Positions 1 through 4,826 of a stretch of 7,029 nt of DNA are shown in pieces. The stretch comes from Oscillospiraceae bacterium (GTDB lineage Bacteria; Bacillota; Clostridia; Oscillospirales; Oscillospiraceae). The notes under the pieces were generated by a model, which saw only the letters and a list, made by a program, of their open reading frames with translations, searched no databases and was not told where the DNA came from. Both the position numbers and the translations under genes were made by a program. Position 1 is the stretch's first letter; each line of letters starts with the position of its first letter. The stretch lies in NCBI GenBank assembly GCA_017458025.1, contig JAFTGG010000266.1, positions 1-7,029 on the forward strand, written 5' to 3'.

Positions 1-361
1 CGTTCTTCAGGGACTGGACTTCCTTCTGGAGCTGCTCGCGGTCCAGCTCGTTCTGGTAGGTGCCGTTCGCGGACTGCTCAGCCAGCGTGGTCATACGGTT
101 GAGCATGTCGTGCACTTCGGTCAGCGCGCCTTCTGCCGTCTGGATCAGCGAAATGCCGTCCTTGGAGTTCTTGGTCGCGCCCTCGATGCCCGTGATCTGC
201 GCGCGCATCTTCTCGGAAATCGCGAGACCCGCCGCGTCGTCGCCGGCGCGGTTGATCGCGTAACCGGAAGACAGCTTTTCAAGGTTCTTGCCGAGCTTGC
301 TGTTGTTGGCGCTGAAGTTGCGATAGGAATTCATCGCGGTAATATTGTGCTGAATACGCAT
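1..361 (-). CDS. fliC: Flagellin, N-terminal 120 residues (cut by window edge)
   Basis: Flagellin is the subunit of the flagellar filament, exported through the flagellar type III apparatus. The reading frame begins MRIQHNITAMNSYRNF and continues with the conserved D0/D1 hallmarks LEKLSSGYAINRAGDDAAGLAISEKM (residues about 28-52, quoted in pieces: LEKLSSGYAINRAGDD, AAGLAISEKM) and IQTAEGALTEVHDMLNRM (73-90). It is open to base 1, so the centre and C-terminal half are missing. The start is fixed by AAGGAGG at 376-370, 8 nt before the ATG. The gene lies downstream of, and in the same direction as, csrA and the TnpB-like gene. Bases 349-359 of its first codons are identical to the proposed guide RNA at 522-532, so this gene or a paralogue with the same start is the likely target. 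I saw no convincing sigma-28 or sigma-A promoter just upstream. The symbol may equally be hag or fla. Confidence 0.96.
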   Translation of the reverse strand, partial: MRIQHNITAMNSYRNFSANNSKLGKNLEKLSSGYAINRAGDDAAGLAISEKMRAQITGIEGATKNSKDGISLIQTAEGALTEVHDMLNRMTTLAEQSANGTYQNELDREQLQKEVQSLKN

Positions 362-369
362 CTTTATTT

Positions 370-376
370 CCTCCTT
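370..376 (-). promoter_or_regulatory. Flagellin ribosome binding site, also a GGA-rich potential CsrA site
   Basis: The minus strand reads AAGGAGG, 8 nt before the flagellin ATG. In Bacillus the CsrA sites on hag mRNA are GGA motifs, one of them covering the Shine-Dalgarno sequence. With csrA encoded in the same cluster, this ribosome binding site is a plausible repression target. That role is inference. Confidence 0.75.
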
Positions 377-394
377 AAATTTGCGTTACGGGTC

Positions 395-426
395 ACCAAT
401 CCTCGTGCCCGCGTTTCAAAATTGGT
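395..426 (-). promoter_or_regulatory. Hairpin and candidate CsrA-binding motif in the flagellin leader
   Basis: ACCAAT and ATTGGT (395-400 and 421-426) can form a 6-bp stem in the flagellin leader. At 406-396 the minus strand reads ACGAGGATTGG, close to the CsrA consensus core ACARGGAUG, with the GGA at 402-400. Together with the GGA in the Shine-Dalgarno sequence about 27 nt downstream, it gives the two-site layout typical of CsrA-repressed leaders. The motif sits at the loop-stem junction rather than in the middle of the loop, which weakens the case. Confidence 0.4.
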
Positions 427-436
427 TGTGCCGCCC

Positions 437-466
437 GCTTTGCTCGACCGGTCGATCTCGCAAAGC
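437..466 (-). promoter_or_regulatory. Long inverted repeat upstream of flagellin
   Basis: The arms GCTTTGC (437-443) and GCAAAGC (460-466) flank the perfect 12-bp palindrome TCGACCGGTCGA (444-455). As RNA this folds into a 13-bp stem with a 4-nt bulge on one side. As DNA the inner palindrome could be an operator. No T-run follows on the minus strand, so it is not an ordinary terminator. It lies between the guide segment and the flagellin ribosome binding site and could mark a processing site or a leader element. Confidence 0.5.
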
Positions 467-516
467 CCTTGGCACGCTTCTATATCCAAACGGCTGCGCA
501 TGCCGCCTGAACCAAA

Positions 517-675
517 TTGACGCTGAATACGCGTGGACCGCCCTTTCGGGCTTCGGGCGCCGCCCTTGTGTTCCGCGAAACCGTCGAAACGTCGGCGGCT
601 TGGCAGAATACACGGGGTTGCCCTCTCTTGTTCCCGCTTGCGCGGGCTGTCGCCGGCGTCCCGACCGGCCATGTT
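517..675 (-). ncRNA. Candidate guide RNA (omega-RNA-like scaffold plus guide) of the TldR-like protein
   Basis: IS605-type TnpB proteins use an RNA made from the 3' end of their gene: a folded scaffold followed directly by the guide. This position holds a compact structured region on the minus strand. It has a stem GCCGG/CCGGC (652-656, 665-669), then CCCGC with a GCAA loop and GCGGG (633-646), then GGGC/GCCC (555-565), then GCCC with a GAAA loop and GGGC (540-551). It ends GGTCCAC (539-533), resembling the GGTTCAC-like 3' ends of known omega-RNAs. The next 11 bases, GCGTATTCAGC (532-522), match flagellin codons 1-5 exactly from the G of ATG, and identity stops at the scaffold/guide border. 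The 3' end at 517 assumes a 16-nt guide, and the 5' end may extend into the tldR coding region. Boundaries are inferred; transcription is not shown. Confidence 0.72.
522..532 (-). repeat. 11-nt guide segment identical to the flagellin start
   Basis: GCGTATTCAGC here equals bases 3-13 of the flagellin coding strand at 359-349, and both copies have the same orientation. The flanks differ on both sides: 5' is GGTCCAC here and AATAAAGAT at flagellin, and 3' is GTCAATTTGG here and ACAATATTACC at flagellin. An RNA copy has the same sense as flagellin mRNA, so it can pair only with the template DNA strand, as expected for a DNA-targeting guide. Confidence 0.85.
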
Positions 676-1530
676 TTACTCGATCAAGGTCTTGCCCTGC
701 CGCTCCAGCTTGTAGCGGAGGTTCTCGCGAAGCCGGCTGTCCGTGCCGTCCGCCCGTACCGCGTCGTACGCGTCCGCGAGCTTCCGGCTTTCCTTGTGCG
801 CGTGGTCGCTCTTGATGTTCGCGATGTGCTCGCGCTGGGCTGCGAGCTTTTTCCGCTGCCGCTCGTAGTTCTTCGAGCCTTGCGTCATGCGGGAGAGCTT
901 TTGCTCCATCGCCGCGAGCCTTGCCTCCGCTTTCGCGAGCGTCGCCGGCTCATTGGCTTCCGCCTCGCCGACGCGGTTCGCCTCCACCGGCTCCGGCTCT
1001 TTCGCGTCGTAGCTGTAGAGGATCGAGCAGTAGTAGTTGCCGCTTTGGCTCTTGCTCACCGTCGCGGCCACCGTCGTCCACCAATGCAGCGGCTTGCGGT
1101 GCAGCCTCGCGCGTACGTTCCCGACCTTCGGGAGCCGCACGCCCTCGTCCGTGAGCCGAACGCTGTCGGGGTAGGCGTCGTAGTGCTGGCAGTAGACGGT
1201 GTAAGCGTCGCGGCTGTATCGGGGTTTGAACCGCGGGTAGCCGCTCTTGCCGTCGAAGAAGTCCTGAAACGCGCGGCGGAGGGTTTGGTGTACCGTGACC
1301 AGCGCCTGCGAATCGACTTCCTTGAGGAACGGCGCTTCCTTCTTGTACCGCGCCGGCGTGGGAAGATAGTGCTTGTCGGTCGCGGCGAAGAACTCCTGTT
1401 CGTCTGCGAGGATCGCGTTCCAGAGCCAGCGGCAGCTTGCGAAGGTCTTGTCGAGCAGCGCCGCCTGCTCGGGGCTCGGGTAGAGCCGGTACTTGATCGT
1501 GGTGTTTCGGGTGAGCTTTCCGCCGCTCAT
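676..1530 (-). CDS. tldR: Nuclease-dead TnpB-like protein (TldR-type RNA-guided DNA-binding repressor)
   Basis: This 284-aa protein is clearly of the IS605 OrfB/TnpB family but shorter than the usual 370-400 aa. The N-terminal recognition region is intact: KYRLYPSPEQAALLDKTFASCRWLWN (13-38, quoted in pieces KYRLYPSPEQ, CRWLWN) and SGYPRFKPR (96-104). So is the bridge helix region LSRMTQGSKNYERQRKKLA (212-230). Where TnpB has the RuvC-I motif (GxDxG with the catalytic Asp), this protein has NRVGEAEANEP (185-195). Where RuvC-II has its VEDL Glu, it reads AVRADGTDSRL (257-267). It stops at KLERQGKTLIE, so the zinc finger and RuvC-III Asp are absent. The frame is open throughout, so the losses look like in-frame deletions under selection. 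It starts on ATGA overlapping the csrA stop, suggesting translational coupling. TldR proteins bind DNA by guide RNA and repress without cutting. A decaying IS relic is the alternative, less likely given the matching guide. Confidence 0.88.
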   Translation of the reverse strand: MSGGKLTRNTTIKYRLYPSPEQAALLDKTFASCRWLWNAILADEQEFFAATDKHYLPTPARYKKEAPFLKEVDSQALVTVHQTLRRAFQDFFDGKSGYPRFKPRYSRDAYTVYCQHYDAYPDSVRLTDEGVRLPKVGNVRARLHRKPLHWWTTVAATVSKSQSGNYYCSILYSYDAKEPEPVEANRVGEAEANEPATLAKAEARLAAMEQKLSRMTQGSKNYERQRKKLAAQREHIANIKSDHAHKESRKLADAYDAVRADGTDSRLRENLRYKLERQGKTLIE

Positions 1531-1793
1531 TCCGCTTCCGCTTTGCGCGCCAGATGCTTTTCCAGCTGCTTCGCGTTGTGGATACGGTCCGACGGGCTCT
1601 TGGGCTTCTTCGCGAGCAGGTGCTCGGGCTTCTGCGCTCCGTCCCGCTCCAGCACCGCGCCGCGTACGATGGGTATTTCGCGCGGAGCGTCGACCGAGAC
1701 GATGAACTTCCCGCCCGAATCGCGGAAGACTTGAACTGTGACGTTCTCGCCGATCTTGAAGTAATCTCCGGAATCCATTCTCAATGTCAGCAC
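1527..1793 (-). CDS. csrA: CsrA-family translational regulator with a C-terminal extension
   Basis: CsrA is a small dimeric RNA-binding protein that blocks translation at GGA motifs; in Bacillus it represses flagellin (hag) and is antagonised by FliW. The sequence follows the family pattern: MLTLRMDSGDYFKIGENVTV (1-20), then VSVDAPREIPIVRGAVLER (32-50). The key RNA-contact positions Leu4 and Arg44 are retained. Typical proteins are 60-75 aa; this one is 88 aa with a basic tail (53-88). In Gram-positive CsrA the C-terminal helix contacts FliW, so the longer tail may matter for partner binding. The start is GTG, preceded by AAAGGAGA 7 nt upstream. The gene overlaps the TnpB-like gene by ATGA and is followed downstream by flagellin, so it is the first gene of a flagellar control operon. 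fliW is not in the window. The GDYF segment departs from the common GE-I pattern. Confidence 0.9.
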   Translation of the reverse strand: MLTLRMDSGDYFKIGENVTVQVFRDSGGKFIVSVDAPREIPIVRGAVLERDGAQKPEHLLAKKPKSPSDRIHNAKQLEKHLARKAEAE

Positions 1794-1824
1794 AGCGATC
1801 TCCTTTCGCCGGTGGGTTGCCTTT

Positions 1825-1853
1825 ACTATACCATTTGAAACTCGCTTTGTCGA
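1825..1853 (-). promoter_or_regulatory. Sigma-A promoter of the csrA-tldR operon
   Basis: On the minus strand the -35 box is TCGACA (1853-1848) and the -10 box is TATAGT (1830-1825), separated by 17 bp. TGG just before the -10 box gives an extended -10 element. Each hexamer matches the consensus at five of six bases. The csrA GTG start lies 31 bases downstream of the -10 box, behind a good ribosome binding site. Transcription from here could run through the guide RNA region into flagellin. Confidence 0.75.
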
Positions 1854-1931
1854 GCGCTTTCACAAGATATATCGGACGCTCCCCGAGGAAATTAAGCCCT
1901 TTTTCGGAATTTTTTCCAACCGCGGTTTGGC

Positions 1932-1985
1932 GATTTTGCCGAGTGTCAAAAACCATAGATTTTGATTAAAACTTTGCAGATTTTG
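1932..1985 (-). repeat. Three spaced CAAAATC repeats upstream of the csrA promoter
   Basis: CAAAATC occurs on the minus strand at 1985-1979, 1964-1958 and 1938-1932. The first and last sit in small dyads (TTTGC..GCAAA and GGC..GCC). They lie about 80-130 bp upstream of the -35 box and could be binding sites of a regulator, but the region is AT-rich and chance is possible. Apart from the promoter, these repeats and the terminator-like hairpin, the gap 1794-2189 holds no gene that I can support. Confidence 0.3.
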
Positions 1986-2000
1986 GCAAATTCGCAACAA

Positions 2001-2043
2001 AGAAAAAAGAAACCCGCCTCCAGATCGATCGGAGGTGGGTTTC
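2001..2043 (-). terminator. Rho-independent terminator reading leftward
   Basis: GAAACCC-G-CCTCC (2009-2021) pairs with GGAGG-T-GGGTTTC (2031-2043), a 13-bp stem with one G-U pair and a 9-nt loop. On the minus strand it is followed by TTTTTTCTTTG, so it terminates leftward transcription ahead of the csrA promoter. No minus-strand gene ends immediately upstream of it: the next gene in that direction is the plus-strand recombinase. It may insulate the operon, or be the orphaned terminator of a gene displaced by insertion. Confidence 0.75.
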
Positions 2044-2094
2044 TCGTACCAAAAACTTCGTCGTTTTTGCCTATTTGAATAAGTAGTTCCTGAT

Positions 2095-2160
2095 AGGGAA
2101 TATGTCCCTTTCACAGCTGTTTCGGTGTAAAATGCCCATTTGCACGGGACAAGACTGTCC
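2095..2160 (+). promoter_or_regulatory. Leader region of the small serine recombinase with two short dyads
   Basis: AGGGA/TCCCT (2095-2099, 2105-2109) and GGACA/TGTCC (2147-2151, 2156-2160) are 5-bp dyads upstream of the recombinase start. TGTAAAAT near 2127 resembles an extended -10 element but lacks a good -35 box. The dyads could be recombinase binding sites or operators. Evidence is weak. Confidence 0.25.
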
Positions 2161-2189
2161 GGATAGAGAATAACAAGGAGGTTTGCGGC

Positions 2190-2942
2190 ATGAGCGGCAA
2201 GATTTACGGGTATGTGCGCGTTTCCACGAAGAATCAGAACGAGGAGCGTCAGTTGATCGCGATGCGGAACTACGGCGTCGCGGAGGAACGGATCATCGTC
2301 GAGAAGCAGTCGGGCAAGGACTTCGACCGCCCGGGCTACCGGCGGCTGCTGCGCAGGCTCCACGCCGGCGATACGCTGGTCATCGCGAGCCTCGACCGCC
2401 TCGGGCGCAGCTACGCCGAGATTCAGGATCAGTGGCGCGTCATCAGCAAGGAGCGCGGCATCGCCATCGTCGTGCTGGATATGCCCCTGCTCAATACCAA
2501 AGATAACGCGGAATTGGTGGGGCAGCTCATCACCGACCTGGTGCTGCAGCTATTGAGCTTTGTCGCGCAGACGGAGCGCGAGAGTATCCGCACGCGCCAG
2601 CGCGAGGGCATCGAGGCGGCGAAAGCGCGCGGCGTGCGGTTCGGCCGCCCGCGCCTCGCGCTGCCGGAGGGCTTTCCGGATGTGGTGAAAAAGTGGCGCC
2701 GCGGCGAGTTCACGGCTCTGGAAGCCGCGCAAAAGCTCGGTATCTCGCGCAGCACGTTCTTCCGCCGCGTGCGGGAGCTGCGCCGCATGCGCAAGGCGCG
2801 CCAATACGAAGCCGCCCTGCAATCGCCGGAGCCGCGGCTTTTTAGCGGGAAATCACCCGATATCGCATGGCGGGACGAGCGTTACATCGTCCAGCCGCGG
2901 CGTATGCCAAGTATGCCGTCGGTGCTCTTGGGACAACCCTAG
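2190..2942 (+). CDS. Small serine recombinase (resolvase/invertase family)
   Basis: Resolvases and invertases cut and rejoin DNA through a covalent phosphoserine bond to resolve or invert segments. Here YGYVRVSTKNQNEERQL (6-22) contains the nucleophile Ser12 with Arg10, and SLDRLGRSYAE (67-77) holds the conserved arginines 70 and 73. A long dimer helix spans about 103-137, and a C-terminal helix-turn-helix TALEAAQKLGISRSTFFRRV (175-194) follows the GRPR linker. The start is set by AAGGAGG, 9 nt before the ATG. At 250 aa it is about 50 residues longer than the family norm; the tail after about residue 204 looks non-conserved and may come from a rearrangement at the 3' end. It is divergent from csrA-tldR-fliC and ends 26 bp from the convergent large recombinase. 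It could act in element resolution or in DNA inversion near the flagellar genes. No flanking inversion sites were recognised. Confidence 0.93.
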   Translation: MSGKIYGYVRVSTKNQNEERQLIAMRNYGVAEERIIVEKQSGKDFDRPGYRRLLRRLHAGDTLVIASLDRLGRSYAEIQDQWRVISKERGIAIVVLDMPLLNTKDNAELVGQLITDLVLQLLSFVAQTERESIRTRQREGIEAAKARGVRFGRPRLALPEGFPDVVKKWRRGEFTALEAAQKLGISRSTFFRRVRELRRMRKARQYEAALQSPEPRLFSGKSPDIAWRDERYIVQPRRMPSMPSVLLGQP

Positions 2943-2968
2943 CGTCGCCCTTTCCCACGAGGTCGCTT

Positions 2969-4522
2969 TCATATTATTATTGGATCAACAGAAAATCGGT
3001 AGGTGATTTCAATTCGCTTGCCCTCGAATACGCGGATGACCTCTACCGTCTGGGCAAGCGTCGCGCGGTCGAGGCTCTCTAATCTGCCGAGCTGTACCAG
3101 GCTTTCGACCCAGGGCCGCCGCAACGCCGCCTCTGCGTCCTCCCGCCGCTCCGCCAACTGTCGGGCAAGGGCCGCTTCCTGCGCGTCATAGTCCGCCTTG
3201 TAGCGCAGAAATTCCTCACGGCTCAGCAGCTTGTCCAGATAGTCCTCGTACGCGCCGCGTTTGAGCCGCTGTACGCGTTCGAGCGCGGCTTGCAGGCGCT
3301 TGCGCCGGTTCTCCTCACGCTCCGCCGAAGGCGTTTGGCTTCCGCTCCGCTCCGCCAGCTCCTTCAAGTCCTCTACCTCCGCGATGATTCGGTTCAGATC
3401 GTTCAGCACGATCGCGCAGAGGTCCCCTTCCTTAATATAATGGCTGGTACACGCGGTAAACCCGTAGCGATGGTACGAGCCGCAGGAGTAGGCCGTCCTG
3501 CCCCTCCACGTCGTTTTCGTCAATGCCCTGCCGCAGTCGCCGCAGCGCAGAAAGCCGGCAAACAGCCCGACATGCCCCTCGAAGTCGATGGAGCGCGTAT
3601 TCTTTGCAATGACCGCCTGCACAGCGGCCCACAGCTCGCGGGAAATGATCGGCTCGTGCGTCCCCTCGACGACGATCCACTCGCTCTTATTTGCCGCTTT
3701 CGCCTTACCGTGCATCGTCGCGCGAACGGAGCGGTTCGATACCATATTCCCGATATATGCCTCGTTGCGCAAAATCTTGTGGACGGTCGAATACGTCCAA
3801 TAGCAGGTTTCCTGCAGGCGCTTGCCGTTGGCGTACTTCATGCCCATCATGCGCTTGTAGTCGCTGGGACATGGGATATGGTCGTCGTTGAGCGTTTTCG
3901 CGATCTTGACCTGACCAATGCCGTCTGCGGCCATGCGAAAGATGCGCCGGACCACTTCGGCCGCAACGGGGTCGACGATGAGGCGATTCTTGTTTTCCGG
4001 GTCTTTGAGGTAGCCATAGCACGCGAAAGCCCCGCAAAATTCGCCGCGCTTCTGCTTGGCCTTAAACGCGCTGCGCACCTTGCCGGAGATGTCCTTCGCG
4101 TACTGTGCGTTGAACACGTTCTTGAGCGGCAAAAGCATGTCGTACGGACCGTCGGCGCTGTCCACGCCGTCGTTGATGGCGATGAACCGCACGCCTTTGC
4201 TCGGGAAATATCGTTCGAGGTAGAAGCCCATATCAATGTAGTCGCGTCCGAAGCGGGAGAGGTCCTTCACAATCACGCAGTCGATCGTCCCCGCCTCGAT
4301 GCCGGCAATCATGCGCTTGAACTGCTCGCGGTCAAAATTTGTGCCCGTCGCGCCGTCGTCCGGATACACATCGGTGACGCAAAACTCCGGGTGTGCCCTG
4401 CAAAAATCCTCAATGACGCGCTGCTGGTTGACAATGCTGTCGCTCTCCGGCTTGTCCCCGTCTTCACGGGACAGGCGGCAATATGCCGCCGCCCGATATC
4501 TGTCTTTCGCGTTGTCGGCCAT
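2969..4522 (-). CDS. Large serine recombinase (TnpX/TndX-like)
   Basis: This 517-aa protein has the full large serine integrase layout. The catalytic domain starts AAAYCRLSREDGDKPESDSI (11-30) with Ser18 and Arg16. VKDLSRFGRDYIDMG (85-99) carries the arginines 90 and 93. The recombinase domain follows, with GYLKDPENKNRLIVDPVAAE (170-189). A zinc ribbon uses Cys327, Cys330, Cys347 and Cys358. A charged coiled-coil segment (about 402-465) lies near the C-terminus. Such enzymes excise and integrate clostridial transposons and phages. The start ATG has only a weak GGGG-type site and lies 9 nt after the stop of a 36-aa small ORF, so translation may be coupled. The gene faces away from the DarT/NADAR pair. 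Element ends and the att site were not identified; its 3' end near the small recombinase is a candidate boundary. Confidence 0.95.
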   Translation of the reverse strand: MADNAKDRYRAAAYCRLSREDGDKPESDSIVNQQRVIEDFCRAHPEFCVTDVYPDDGATGTNFDREQFKRMIAGIEAGTIDCVIVKDLSRFGRDYIDMGFYLERYFPSKGVRFIAINDGVDSADGPYDMLLPLKNVFNAQYAKDISGKVRSAFKAKQKRGEFCGAFACYGYLKDPENKNRLIVDPVAAEVVRRIFRMAADGIGQVKIAKTLNDDHIPCPSDYKRMMGMKYANGKRLQETCYWTYSTVHKILRNEAYIGNMVSNRSVRATMHGKAKAANKSEWIVVEGTHEPIISRELWAAVQAVIAKNTRSIDFEGHVGLFAGFLRCGDCGRALTKTTWRGRTAYSCGSYHRYGFTACTSHYIKEGDLCAIVLNDLNRIIAEVEDLKELAERSGSQTPSAEREENRRKRLQAALERVQRLKRGAYEDYLDKLLSREEFLRYKADYDAQEAALARQLAERREDAEAALRRPWVESLVQLGRLESLDRATLAQTVEVIRVFEGKRIEITYRFSVDPIII

Positions 4523-4531
4523 ACCCCGGTC

Positions 4532-4642
4532 TCAGGCGGCGTGCGCCTTGATGAGATCCGCCACAAGCTCCTCCGCCGTGCGGCAGCCGTTGAAGATACG
4601 GTCGATGGTATAAAGCTTGGTCACATCCTGATTTTCCGTCAT
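4532..4642 (-). CDS. 36-aa small ORF directly upstream of the large recombinase
   Basis: MTENQDVTKLYTIDRIFNGC (1-20) followed by RTAEELVADLIKAHAA gives 36 aa. A good ribosome binding site GGAGGAG precedes the ATG by about 6 nt, and the stop lies 9 nt before the recombinase ATG. The sequence is amphipathic and largely helical in appearance, with a single Cys20. Short ORFs in this position are common ahead of serine recombinases in clostridial elements, but no function is established that I can name. It could be an accessory or directionality factor, or a leader peptide coupling translation of the recombinase. The ribosome binding site and tight spacing are the evidence that it is translated. 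Confidence 0.68.
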   Translation of the reverse strand: MTENQDVTKLYTIDRIFNGCRTAEELVADLIKAHAA

Positions 4643-4699
4643 GTTCCGCTCCTCCATATCTATGTTCTCTGTCCATTTCTATGAAGTCGCGCCGGCAAA

Positions 4700-4743
4700 C
4701 ATGCCTGATAAGGCATGCGGGAGAAATGCCGCCTTTGCAGGCG
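4700..4743 (-). promoter_or_regulatory. Two adjacent hairpins in the recombinase leader
   Basis: CATGCCT/AGGCATG (4700-4706, 4711-4717) has a 4-nt loop. CGCCT/AGGCG (4730-4734, 4739-4743) has a GCAA loop when read on the minus strand. They lie 58 bp or more upstream of the small ORF, between the divergent recombinase and darT transcripts. They could be binding sites for the recombinase, an autoregulatory operator or leader RNA structure. Confidence 0.4.
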
Positions 4744-4826
4744 CTGCCCGTCAATAAGCGGTTGCTTTTTTGAGCCTTATATGTCCTATTTACATGGCGA
4801 CATTTGAGTAAAGGCGGGATATAGCA

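Noticed and set aside
517..532. Decayed start of a second flagellin as the source of the 11-nt match
   Set aside because: No ribosome binding site or ATG precedes it (GGTCCAC instead), and similarity stops after 11 nt. It cannot be fully excluded as the evolutionary origin of the guide.
364..672. Minus-strand 102-aa ORF between the TnpB-like gene and flagellin
   Set aside because: Arg-rich, no recognisable domain and no ribosome binding site; the region is better explained as structured guide RNA plus flagellin leader.
517..1734. Plus-strand 405-aa ORF opposite the TnpB-like gene and csrA
   Set aside because: It is an antisense shadow in a GC-rich region: low-complexity Arg/Leu/Val-rich sequence with no domain, while the opposite strand encodes recognisable proteins with ribosome binding sites.
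1531..1956. Upstream extension of the TnpB-like frame to 426 aa
   Set aside because: It runs through csrA in another frame and across the promoter. The TnpB similarity begins at the ATG at 1530, which overlaps the csrA stop.
1860..2363. Minus-strand 167-aa ORF across the recombinase start
   Set aside because: It crosses the terminator hairpin and the small recombinase start and has no recognisable motifs.
3290..4684. Plus-strand 464-aa ORF opposite the large recombinase
   Set aside because: Antisense shadow of a well-supported recombinase; no domain of its own.
4751..4766. AAGC-GGTT-GCTT followed by a T-run as a plus-strand terminator
   Set aside because: The stem is only 4 bp and no plus-strand gene lies upstream of it.
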